From positions 1-64,000 of the forward strand of contig NZ_JAINVV010000003.1 in assembly GCF_019880585.1 (NCBI RefSeq): a stretch of 64,000 nucleotides of DNA. The letters are read 5' to 3'. This DNA comes from Sphingomonas colocasiae (GTDB taxonomy: Bacteria > Pseudomonadota > Alphaproteobacteria > Sphingomonadales > Sphingomonadaceae). This document shows positions 57,535-64,000 of the stretch, piece by piece (the stretch's first letter is position 1; the number at the start of each line of letters is the position of its first letter). A program made the translations under genes and the position numbers. The notes beneath the pieces are model-generated. The model was not told the origin of the DNA. It was given only the letters and a program-made list of their open reading frames with translations, and did no database searches.

Positions 57535-58894
57535 CATTCTCGACGTCGCGATCGTCGGAGGCGGTCCGGCCGGCCAGGCGGCGGCGCTGCATCTTGCGGG
57601 CCGGGGGCTCGATATCGCCGTCATCGACGAGCAACCGCGCCCCGGCGGCCAGATCCTGCGTCAACCGCCCGCGAGTTTCACCGTCCCCGGCTGGCTGGCC
57701 GGACGCGGCTATGCCCGGTTGAAACACCAGCTCGCGCGTTTCGAGGCGCTCGACGATATTCGCTGGCTCGGCGGCTGTTCGGTGCTCGACCTCGCACCGA
57801 CCATGGATGGCCTGTCGCTGCTTGCCGCCACCCCTGGCGGCATAAGCCGCATCCGCGCGCGGCATGTGCTCGTCGCCACCGGTTGCCAGGACCTCGCCGT
57901 CCCCCTGCCCGGCTGGACGCTGCCCGGCGTGATGTCAGCAGGGGGTATCCAGGCCTTCGTCAAAAGCCAGCGATTCATCCCCGGCGAACGGATCCTGCTT
58001 GCCGGCACCCACCCGCTGCAATTGATCGTGGCGGAACAGGTCGTTCGGGCGGGCGGCGAAGTGGCCGCCATACTCTTCGCACAGCCGCGCGCCGGAATGA
58101 TCGCGACAGCGATGCGCCATCCGTTGATCGCACTACGCCGCGCGCCCGACCTCGCGGCAGCGGCATCGGCGATGGCGACACTCCGCCGCGCGGGCGTGCC
58201 CGTGCGGTTCGGCGCGCCGCTCCACGCAATATCCGGCATGGACAGAGTGACGGGCGCGGTGACGGGCATGGGCGAGATCGCCTGCGACACGGTCGGGCTC
58301 TGTTACGGTTTCGTGCCGCAATCGGCCCTGCCCCGCATGGCGGGAGCACGGATGCATAAGGCCGGCCCCGCCGGCGGCTGGGCATGCGCGCATGATCATT
58401 GGCTGCGCAGTTCGGTTGTGGGTTTGTCGGTGGCGGGCGAGGCGCTGGGTGTCGCCGGCGCTGCCGCTGCCGCTGCCGGCGGAGCGATCGCCGGGATCGG
58501 CATTGCCCGCGATCTGGGGCTGTTCGCGCCGGAGCAGGCGGAACGGATGGCCCGGCCGCATCGCCATGCATTCGATACCCATCGCGCCTTTGCCGCAATG
58601 CTCGACAGCATCGCGGACCCCACCGGCCACCTGCCTCGGCCCGATGCTGAAACATTGCTCTGCCGCTGCGAAGACGTTTCGTTCGAAACGATATGCGGCG
58701 CGATCGAACAGGGCGGCTCCGCCAATGCCATCAAGCTCGCCACGCGCTGCGGCATGGGTGCGTGCCAGGGCCGCAATTGCGAGCCGGCCTTGCTGCGCCT
58801 GCTCGGCGACGTCGGACGCGGCGACGATCCGGGCTTCACCGCGCGGTTCCCGGCCCGGCCGGTCGCGATCGGCGATCTTGCCGAATCCGGCTGA
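57527..58894 (+). CDS. FAD/NAD(P)-binding oxidoreductase subunit with BFD-like domain, HcnB/LhpE-like
   Basis: The 455-residue protein has a pyridine-nucleotide-disulfide-type fold (VAIVGGGPAGQAAAL; SAGGIQAFVKSQ) and a C-terminal BFD-like [2Fe-2S] domain with cysteines in LCRCEDVSFETI and GMGACQGRNCEP. It is the alpha subunit of a heteromeric dehydrogenase with the DAO and small iron-sulfur subunits. The start overlaps the previous gene by 8 bases. It probably receives electrons from the DAO FAD and passes them to the membrane chain. Confidence 0.9.
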   Translation: MADILDVAIVGGGPAGQAAALHLAGRGLDIAVIDEQPRPGGQILRQPPASFTVPGWLAGRGYARLKHQLARFEALDDIRWLGGCSVLDLAPTMDGLSLLAATPGGISRIRARHVLVATGCQDLAVPLPGWTLPGVMSAGGIQAFVKSQRFIPGERILLAGTHPLQLIVAEQVVRAGGEVAAILFAQPRAGMIATAMRHPLIALRRAPDLAAAASAMATLRRAGVPVRFGAPLHAISGMDRVTGAVTGMGEIACDTVGLCYGFVPQSALPRMAGARMHKAGPAGGWACAHDHWLRSSVVGLSVAGEALGVAGAAAAAAGGAIAGIGIARDLGLFAPEQAERMARPHRHAFDTHRAFAAMLDSIADPTGHLPRPDAETLLCRCEDVSFETICGAIEQGGSANAIKLATRCGMGACQGRNCEPALLRLLGDVGRGDDPGFTARFPARPVAIGDLAESG

Positions 58895-58898
58895 TCCC

Positions 58899-58913
58899 TT
58901 GCGTTTCAGGCAA
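58899..58913. promoter_or_regulatory. 15-bp palindrome, candidate LysR site 4
   Basis: TTGCGTTTCAGGCAA has the TTGCGT and GCAA ends of the other three sites, with one mismatch in the arms. It sits 78 bases upstream of the VOC gene ATG (58991), directly after the dehydrogenase stop codon. Confidence 0.5.
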
Positions 58914-58990
58914 CGACATTTGCAGGATCGTTGCGTTGCGCGCGCCAATTCCGCCCGACACATTGGCGCGATCATCCATCGGAGTTTGCC

Positions 58991-59479
58991 ATGAGTGGAG
59001 CCCCTGAAAAGCCCCAATTCCTGTCGGTCGATCATATCTCCTGGACAGTGCCGGACCTGGACGCCGCGATCGCCTTCTATCGTGACGTGATCGGTGCTGA
59101 GGAGCTGTTCCGCATGGGACCGCTGGATGCCGCCGACATCCCCGTCGACGAACAGGGGCGCGACTGGATGGAGACGCATGTCGGCGTCAAAGGGGCCAGG
59201 TTGACGCTGGCGATGCTCAAGCTCACCGACAATCTCAATTTCCAGCTCGTCCAATACGACAAGCCCGACGGTCGCGGCCAGACGCTGCCGCGCAACTGCG
59301 ATCGCGGCGGCCACCATCTCGGGCTGAAGGTCAACGATGTCGACAAGGCGATCGCCTATCTCGCCGCGCATGGCTGCACGCCGCTCGAGACGATCCATAT
59401 CGATGCCGGGCCGCTGGCGGGCAAGAAGAACGTCTATGTGCTCGACCCCTTCGGCCATCAGCTCGAGATCGTCGACTGA
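58991..59479 (+). CDS. VOC (glyoxalase/bleomycin-resistance) superfamily protein
   Basis: The 162-residue protein starts with DHISWTVPDLDAAIAFYRDV, has RGGHHLGLKVNDVD and ends LDPFGHQLEIVD, the metal-ligand pattern of the VOC fold. Function is open: members include glyoxalases, dioxygenases and racemases. It pairs with the RidA gene 21 bases downstream. ATG 58991 has GGAG upstream. The 15-bp box is in the leader. Confidence 0.88.
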   Translation: MSGAPEKPQFLSVDHISWTVPDLDAAIAFYRDVIGAEELFRMGPLDAADIPVDEQGRDWMETHVGVKGARLTLAMLKLTDNLNFQLVQYDKPDGRGQTLPRNCDRGGHHLGLKVNDVDKAIAYLAAHGCTPLETIHIDAGPLAGKKNVYVLDPFGHQLEIVD

Positions 59480-59500
59480 CCATCTTCCAGGAGACAGACA

Positions 59501-59905
59501 ATGCCCAACAGCAAGATCAATCCCGCCGGCCTGTACGACGCGGTCGGCTACGGCTTTTCCCATGCCGCACTGCAGGAGGACGGTCGCACGCTGCATCTGG
59601 CCGGCCAAGTCGCCTGGGACAAGGATTGCAACGTCGTCGGCGGCGACGATCTCGCCGCGCAGACCCGCCAGGCGCTCGCCAATCTGAAGACGGTGCTGGC
59701 GGAGGCCGGCGCGACCCCGGCCGATATCGTCCGCCTCCGCACCTATGTGGTCAATCACAGCCCCGACAAGCTCGGCGTGGTGTTGCCTGAGATCGGCGCC
59801 TTTTACGGCGAGGCGACCCCTGCACCCAACACCTTTCTGGGCGTCGCCGCGCTCGCGCTCCCCGATTTCCTGATCGAGATCGAAGCGACCGCCGCCCTGG
59901 GATAA
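59501..59905 (+). CDS. RidA family enamine/imine deaminase
   Basis: The 134-residue YjgF-fold protein has SHAALQEDGRTLHLAGQVAWD and IVRLRTYVVNHS. It hydrolyses imines or enamines released by oxidases such as the adjacent dehydrogenase. It differs from the RidA at 41029-41430. GGAG lies a few bases before the ATG. Its end is 4 bases from the convergent serine hydrolase. Confidence 0.9.
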   Translation: MPNSKINPAGLYDAVGYGFSHAALQEDGRTLHLAGQVAWDKDCNVVGGDDLAAQTRQALANLKTVLAEAGATPADIVRLRTYVVNHSPDKLGVVLPEIGAFYGEATPAPNTFLGVAALALPDFLIEIEATAALG

Positions 59906-59909
59906 CGCC

Positions 59910-61130
59910 TCACGCGATAAATTTGAGCAGTTCGAGCCCGGTCGCCTCTCGCACGATCCGTTGCGCGAGGAGATTGCCGTTGGCGCCGTTGGTGAAGATC
60001 ACGATCGCGCGGCCCGACGCCGCATCGCCGACGCCGAGCGTGCGGAATATCCCGTAATTGCTGCCGCTATGTTCGAACAGCCGCCGCCCCGGCGACGCCT
60101 CGAGCTGCCAGCCGAGACCACGCGTGAAATCGGGGCCACGGATCTCGAGTTCGGTCGTCAGCATGGCGCGGCGGCTCGCGTCCGAAATTTCCCAACCGGC
60201 CCGGCTTCGTCCATCCATCATCAAGGCCATGAACCGCGCATATTCCGATACGGTCGTAAGCAGGCCGCCCGCCGCGTTGATCAGCAGGCCATGCGGCGAA
60301 GGCGGGGTCGCGGGATCCGCTTCGCGCATGGCCCGCACGGACTCGTCATAGGTCCATGACGCGATCGGACGGCCCCAGCGCTTCGCGATCGGCAACAGGC
60401 GATCGCCCGCCGCACGCGTCGGCTGCGCCGGAAGCCTCGCTTCGTCGTCATGCCCATAGACCGCATCCTTCGCGATGGCTTCGGTCCAGCCGAAGGTGCT
60501 GCGCTTCATGCCCGCGGGATCGAACAGCTTCGCGCGCATGGCCGCGTCCAGCCCCATGCCCGATACCTGTTCGACGATCAGTTGCAGCCACACATAGGCT
60601 TCGCCGGAATAGTGATAAGCGCTGCCGGGTCTCGCGATCGTCGCCAGCCGCCCGGTCGCCCAATTGGGCAGGCCGCTGCTGTGACGAAGCACGTCGCGTA
60701 CGGTGATCAGCGACAATGCCCGATCATCCGAGAGATAGTCGGGCCGCCGATAATCGACGAGCGGCCGATCGAGTTCCAGCCGCCCCTCCTCGATCAGCCG
60801 CATCGCGACATAGGCGAAAACCGGCTTGGTCATCGATGCCGCTTCGAACAGCGTCTCGTCGTTCACCGGATCTCCGGTGACCGCGTTCTTGACGCCAAAG
60901 CCGCGCGTCCAGGCAAGCTGCCCCCGATCGACGACCGCGATCGCCAATCCGGGCAGCGCCGCGACGCGCATCAGGCGCGGCAGGTCGCGCTGGAAGGCAT
61001 CGGACGGAATCCATGACGATCCCGGACGATCCGGTGCGGCCTGCGCGACGCCGGCGGCAAGGCCCATCGATACCGGCCCCAGCGCGAACATGCCGCGCCG
61101 GGTGAAACCCATTTCGGGGAATCCCGCCAT
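59910..61130 (-). CDS. serine hydrolase (class C beta-lactamase-like)
   Basis: The 406-residue penicillin-binding-protein-like esterase/beta-lactamase-fold protein has S-x-x-K in EAASMTKPVF, the Tyr motif YHYSGEAY, a third-box HSG in LFEHSGSNYG, and an N-terminal Tat-like segment (FTRRGMFALG). The start ATG 61130 has GGGAGG four bases upstream. Substrates are unknown; such proteins are often peptidases or esterases. Confidence 0.88.
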   Translation of the reverse strand: MAGFPEMGFTRRGMFALGPVSMGLAAGVAQAAPDRPGSSWIPSDAFQRDLPRLMRVAALPGLAIAVVDRGQLAWTRGFGVKNAVTGDPVNDETLFEAASMTKPVFAYVAMRLIEEGRLELDRPLVDYRRPDYLSDDRALSLITVRDVLRHSSGLPNWATGRLATIARPGSAYHYSGEAYVWLQLIVEQVSGMGLDAAMRAKLFDPAGMKRSTFGWTEAIAKDAVYGHDDEARLPAQPTRAAGDRLLPIAKRWGRPIASWTYDESVRAMREADPATPPSPHGLLINAAGGLLTTVSEYARFMALMMDGRSRAGWEISDASRRAMLTTELEIRGPDFTRGLGWQLEASPGRRLFEHSGSNYGIFRTLGVGDAASGRAIVIFTNGANGNLLAQRIVREATGLELLKFIA

Positions 61131-61282
61131 TGTACCTCCCTGCTCGCAGCAGCGATCGTAGTGCCTGATCCGTTGGTCGGTACATCAAAAAAAATGGAGG
61201 CTGGATACTCAGGAAAGGCTTGGTCTTTCAGTCCGGGTTCGTCAGGACGGGGCGAACCCCCGTCACACTGCAAGGAAGACTT

Positions 61283-62917
61283 TTGGAAACCATCACGATT
61301 GTCCTTTTGCTGCTGCTCGCCGTGATCCTGAGCGGCATCTTCTCGCGCATGGTGCCCCTGCCGTTGCCGCGCCCCCTGTTCCAGATCGCGCTGGGCGCGA
61401 TCATCGGCATGGCGGCCGACTGGCGGGTGACGCTGGATCCCGAGATATTCTTCCTGCTTTTCCTGCCGCCGCTGCTGTTCCTCGATGGCTGGCGCATCCC
61501 GCGCGAGGAGTTGTTCAAGGATGGCAAGACCATCGTCGAACTCGCGCTCGGCCTGGTCATATTCACCGTCGTGGGCATGGGTTTCTTCATCCATTGGATG
61601 ATCCCCGCGATGCCGCTGGCCGTCGCTTTCGCGCTGGCCGCGGTCGTTTCCCCCACCGATCCCATCGCGGTGTCGGCGATCGCGCAGCGTGTGCCGATCC
61701 CCAAGCGCATGATGCACATTCTGGAAGGCGAGTCGCTGCTGAACGACGCGTCCGGCCTGGTCTGCCTGCGCTTCGCGATCGCCGCCGCATTGACCGGTGC
61801 GTTCTCGGTGCAGAATGCCGCGCTCAACTTCCTCTGGGTGGCACTTGGCGGCATCGCCGTGGGCGCCGGCGTCACCTGGATCGTCGGACGAACGAAACAA
61901 TGGATTTCGCGCCGCTATGGCGAAGAGGGCGGATCGCAGATCCTGATCAGCCTGCTCATTCCCTTCGGCGCCTATCTCATCGCCGAACATCTCCACTGCT
62001 CGGGCATTCTCGCGGCGGTTTCGGCGGGCCTGACCATGGGCTTCGTCGAGGCGCGCGGCGAGCTGGAAGCCACGACGCGGATCAGGCGCAACACCGTCTG
62101 GGATGTCATCCAGTTCACCGCGAACGGGATCATCTTCGTGCTGCTGGGCGAACAACTGCCCGAGATTCTCGCCAGCTCGGCGGAGACGGTGCGCATGACC
62201 GGGCATCACGAACCCTGGTGGCTCGCAATCTATGTGGTCGCGATCAATCTGGGACTGGCGGGGCTGCGGTTCCTCTGGGTCTGGCTGTCGTTCCGGATGA
62301 CGCTGTTCCGGGCCGGGCAATGGCGCACGACGCCGAACTGGCGGATCGTCGCGGCGATGTCGTTTGCCGGCGTGCGCGGCGCGATCACGCTGGCGGGCGT
62401 CCTCACCCTGCCGCTGGCGATGGATGACGGATCGGCCTTCCCCGCACGGGATCTCGCGATCTTCCTGGCGATGGGCGTCATCATCACATCGCTGATCGTC
62501 GCCAGTATCGGATTGCCCTGGCTCCTCAACGGCCTGCAAATGCCCGCCGAGCACGATCTGCAGGCGATCGAGGACGCGACCCGGATCCGGGCGGCCGAAG
62601 CGGCGATCGCCGAGATCGAGAAGGTCCAGCACAGCCTGGCTGAAGGGCGGGCCGATGCGGACCTTTACGTCTCCGCCGCCGCCCGGCTCATGGACGCCTA
62701 TCGCCAGCGGATCGAAAGCCGCGCCGGCAATGCCGAAAGCAATGCCCTGGGGCGGCGATCGGAGGAGATCGAACGGAGCCTGCGCCTTGCGGCGCTCAGG
62801 GCGGAACGGACGCAGATCTTCAGGATGGTCCGCAAGCGGGAACTCGGCAGCGAACTCGCCCGCAAGCTGATCCGCGAACTCGACCTGGTCGAAGCGCGCT
62901 ACGCAACGACAGGCTGA
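61283..62917 (+). CDS. Na+/H+ antiporter, CPA1 family
   Basis: The 544-residue protein has about 12 hydrophobic segments and the CPA1 landmarks VVSPTDPIAV (ion-binding ND/TDP region near residue 127), ILEGESLLNDASG and FAGVRGAITLAG, and a helical cytosolic tail. The start is best placed at TTG 61283, with AAGGAAG upstream and the first transmembrane helix beginning immediately; another in-frame TTG at 61220 adds 21 residues. It controls pH/Na+ homeostasis. Confidence 0.9.
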   Translation: METITIVLLLLLAVILSGIFSRMVPLPLPRPLFQIALGAIIGMAADWRVTLDPEIFFLLFLPPLLFLDGWRIPREELFKDGKTIVELALGLVIFTVVGMGFFIHWMIPAMPLAVAFALAAVVSPTDPIAVSAIAQRVPIPKRMMHILEGESLLNDASGLVCLRFAIAAALTGAFSVQNAALNFLWVALGGIAVGAGVTWIVGRTKQWISRRYGEEGGSQILISLLIPFGAYLIAEHLHCSGILAAVSAGLTMGFVEARGELEATTRIRRNTVWDVIQFTANGIIFVLLGEQLPEILASSAETVRMTGHHEPWWLAIYVVAINLGLAGLRFLWVWLSFRMTLFRAGQWRTTPNWRIVAAMSFAGVRGAITLAGVLTLPLAMDDGSAFPARDLAIFLAMGVIITSLIVASIGLPWLLNGLQMPAEHDLQAIEDATRIRAAEAAIAEIEKVQHSLAEGRADADLYVSAAARLMDAYRQRIESRAGNAESNALGRRSEEIERSLRLAALRAERTQIFRMVRKRELGSELARKLIRELDLVEARYATTG

Positions 62918-62933
62918 ACCGCGCCGGCAAAGG

Positions 62934-62961
62934 GGCGAGAGCGGGTTGCCTCGCTCTCGCC
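62934..62961. terminator. bidirectional hairpin terminator candidate
   Basis: A perfect 10-bp stem GGCGAGAGCG/CGCTCTCGCC with an 8-base loop occupies the 51-base space between the convergent antiporter (stop 62917) and hydrolase (62969). No long U tract follows, so it is likely a Rho-assisted or bidirectional barrier. Confidence 0.6.
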
Positions 62962-62968
62962 TGTCGGA

Positions 62969-63937
62969 TTATCGGGCCTTCTCGGCGCCCTGGTTCGCCC
63001 GGATGAAGTCGACGATCGTATCGACAAGGCCGGGCGCCAGGGGAAGATCCGGATTGGCATAGGTGGCAAGGTTGGTGGCCGGATCGGCGGGCGCGATCTT
63101 CAGCACATGGTTCATGCCTTCGATCAGCGCGACCTTGATGCCGCCGCGCGCCTGACCGAGCCGTTCGGCGTCGGCGACGGCGGTCTGGAGATCGGTGGTG
63201 CCCTGCACCACCAGGATCGGTCCATGATAGGCGGCGGCGAGTGCGGGTGGATCGGCCGCGAGCATCGAGATCAGAAAGGGTTGCACGCTGGGACGGAAGA
63301 TCGACATGAGCGCGGGGTTCATCCCCTCTCCCGGCACCGTCCGCCCTGCTTCCAGTTCCGCAAGGATCCGCATCGCTTCATCAAGCATCGGCGCGAATGC
63401 CGGAAGCGAACGGAACTGCGCGCGCAATATCTCCCCGAGCGGCCGACCGACCGGCGAGACGAGGATCAGGCCGCAAAGGCCTTCGCTTTCCTGCGCGGCG
63501 ATCAGGGCATGCAGCGTGCCTTCGCTATGGCCGAGCAGCCAGACGCAGCGCGCCCCGGTACGCTCGCGCAACGCCTTGGCCCAAGAGCGGGCATCGGCGG
63601 CATAGGTCTGGACGCGCAGCGCATCCTCCGATGTCATCGCGGCCGCGCTGGCGGCGATACCGCGTTTGTCGGCGCGCAGCGCGGGAATGCCGGCGCTCGA
63701 CAATGCCTCGGCGAGCAATCGGTAGGGCGCGGCGCTTACGCCGAGCGGACTGTTGCCGTCCCGGTCCGTCGGGCCCGATCCCGCCAGGATCAGTACGGCC
63801 GGCCCCCCGGTTCCCCCCTTGGCGGGCGACAGCAGGGTGCCGTGCAGCGTCCCCGTCCCTTCGCCGACCGTCATCTGGGCCGGCGCCGCGACCGTGGCGG
63901 CGGCGAGCATCGCCAGAGGTGCAATTATCGACATCAT
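62969..63937 (-). CDS. secreted alpha/beta hydrolase
   Basis: The 322-residue alpha/beta-hydrolase fold protein has a signal peptide (cleavage near VAAPAQ), an oxyanion segment LAGSGPTDRDGN and the nucleophile elbow LLGHSEGTLHAL (serine in GHSEG). The catalytic histidine is in GMNHVLK. ATG 63937 is preferred over the upstream ATG 63976 because the signal peptide begins there and GGAGGG precedes it. Probably a periplasmic esterase or peptidase. Substrate unknown. Confidence 0.87.
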   Translation of the reverse strand: MMSIIAPLAMLAAATVAAPAQMTVGEGTGTLHGTLLSPAKGGTGGPAVLILAGSGPTDRDGNSPLGVSAAPYRLLAEALSSAGIPALRADKRGIAASAAAMTSEDALRVQTYAADARSWAKALRERTGARCVWLLGHSEGTLHALIAAQESEGLCGLILVSPVGRPLGEILRAQFRSLPAFAPMLDEAMRILAELEAGRTVPGEGMNPALMSIFRPSVQPFLISMLAADPPALAAAYHGPILVVQGTTDLQTAVADAERLGQARGGIKVALIEGMNHVLKIAPADPATNLATYANPDLPLAPGLVDTIVDFIRANQGAEKAR

Positions 63938-63982
63938 CCTTCCCTCCCGAAATCCGGCAAGAGCCGGCTCATTCAAAGAATC

Positions 63983-63992
63983 ATGATATCAT
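63983..63992. promoter_or_regulatory. palindrome ATGATATCAT at the window edge
   Basis: A perfect 10-base palindrome lies in an AT-rich stretch (63974-64000) upstream of the secreted hydrolase, unlike the surrounding GC-rich DNA. It could be an operator or part of a promoter. The window ends here so the full element may be cut. Confidence 0.35.
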
Positions 63993-64000
63993 AATTATAT

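Noticed and set aside
1-64000. tRNA, rRNA, CRISPR arrays, transposases, integrases, phage genes
   Set aside because: None recognised on either strand. The catabolic islands carry no visible mobility genes or flanking att-like repeats.

Overview
The window reads as a chromosomal segment of a high-GC alphaproteobacterium. The evidence points to Sphingomonadales: dusB-ntrB-ntrC-ntrY-ntrX-hfq-hflX in that order, an IspD-IspF fusion, a double-domain Hfq, a zinc-cysteine-poor short MetRS, and accessory loci built on a TonB receptor plus periplasmic peptidases. The genus cannot be fixed from the sequence alone. No rRNA, tRNA, CRISPR array, transposase or phage gene was recognised. Coding density is very high and no gene-free stretch exceeds about 265 bp.

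Layout. (1) 1-233: a C22/G20 homopolymer pair and a chain of short hairpins upstream of metG. (2) 234-4766, plus strand: metG, tatD, a PhnP-like metallo-beta-lactamase-fold protein, a membrane-anchored retropepsin-like protease and mazG. (3) 4808-14068, minus strand: the nitrogen-regulation and RNA-chaperone block (dusB, ntrB, ntrC, ntrY, ntrX, hfq, hflX). (4) 14161-20058: housekeeping genes (ispDF, a secreted unknown, pncC, a COQ10/RatA-like START protein, lipA, a beta-carbonic anhydrase, a small unknown, a YcaQ-like protein). (5) 20116-25633: a large secreted M14 carboxypeptidase, an unknown, and an MFS exporter with a C-terminal extension.

(6) 25637-42623: a catabolic island. A LysR/alpha-methylacyl-CoA racemase unit lies divergent from a transporter (BASS), an ornithine-cyclodeaminase-like enzyme, a cyclase/formamidase, two indolepyruvate oxidoreductase subunits and a MarR regulator. 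A tightly overlapping operon follows: an anthraniloyl(salicylyl)-CoA monooxygenase/reductase fusion, SDR, MarR, enoyl-CoA hydratase, acyl-CoA dehydrogenase, thioesterase, RidA and a glutaryl-CoA-dehydrogenase-like protein. This resembles the aerobic CoA-dependent 2-aminobenzoate pathway known from Azoarcus, coupled here to a 2-oxoacid oxidoreductase. A candidate MarR operator overlaps a candidate promoter just upstream of the fusion gene.

(7) 42727-59905: a second accessory island. It holds two DUF885 peptidase-like proteins, a TonB receptor, an NTF2-like protein, two paralogous amidohydrolases, a DUF3311/sodium-solute symporter pair, a LysR regulator, a DapA-like aldolase/deaminase, a three-component FAD/[2Fe-2S] dehydrogenase resembling D-hydroxyproline dehydrogenase, a VOC protein and a RidA. 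Four intergenic regions here carry the same 15-bp palindrome (TTGCGT[T/A] start, GCAA end; a T-N11-A LysR box), which suggests one regulon for importing, hydrolysing and oxidising peptides or imino acids. (8) 59910-64000: a serine hydrolase, a CPA1 Na+/H+ antiporter and a secreted alpha/beta hydrolase.

The strongest leads are the shared palindrome and the regulon it implies, the double Hfq with a diverged second half, the 2-oxoacid-oxidoreductase/anthraniloyl-CoA island with its MarR operator, and a possible ATT start codon at 55145.
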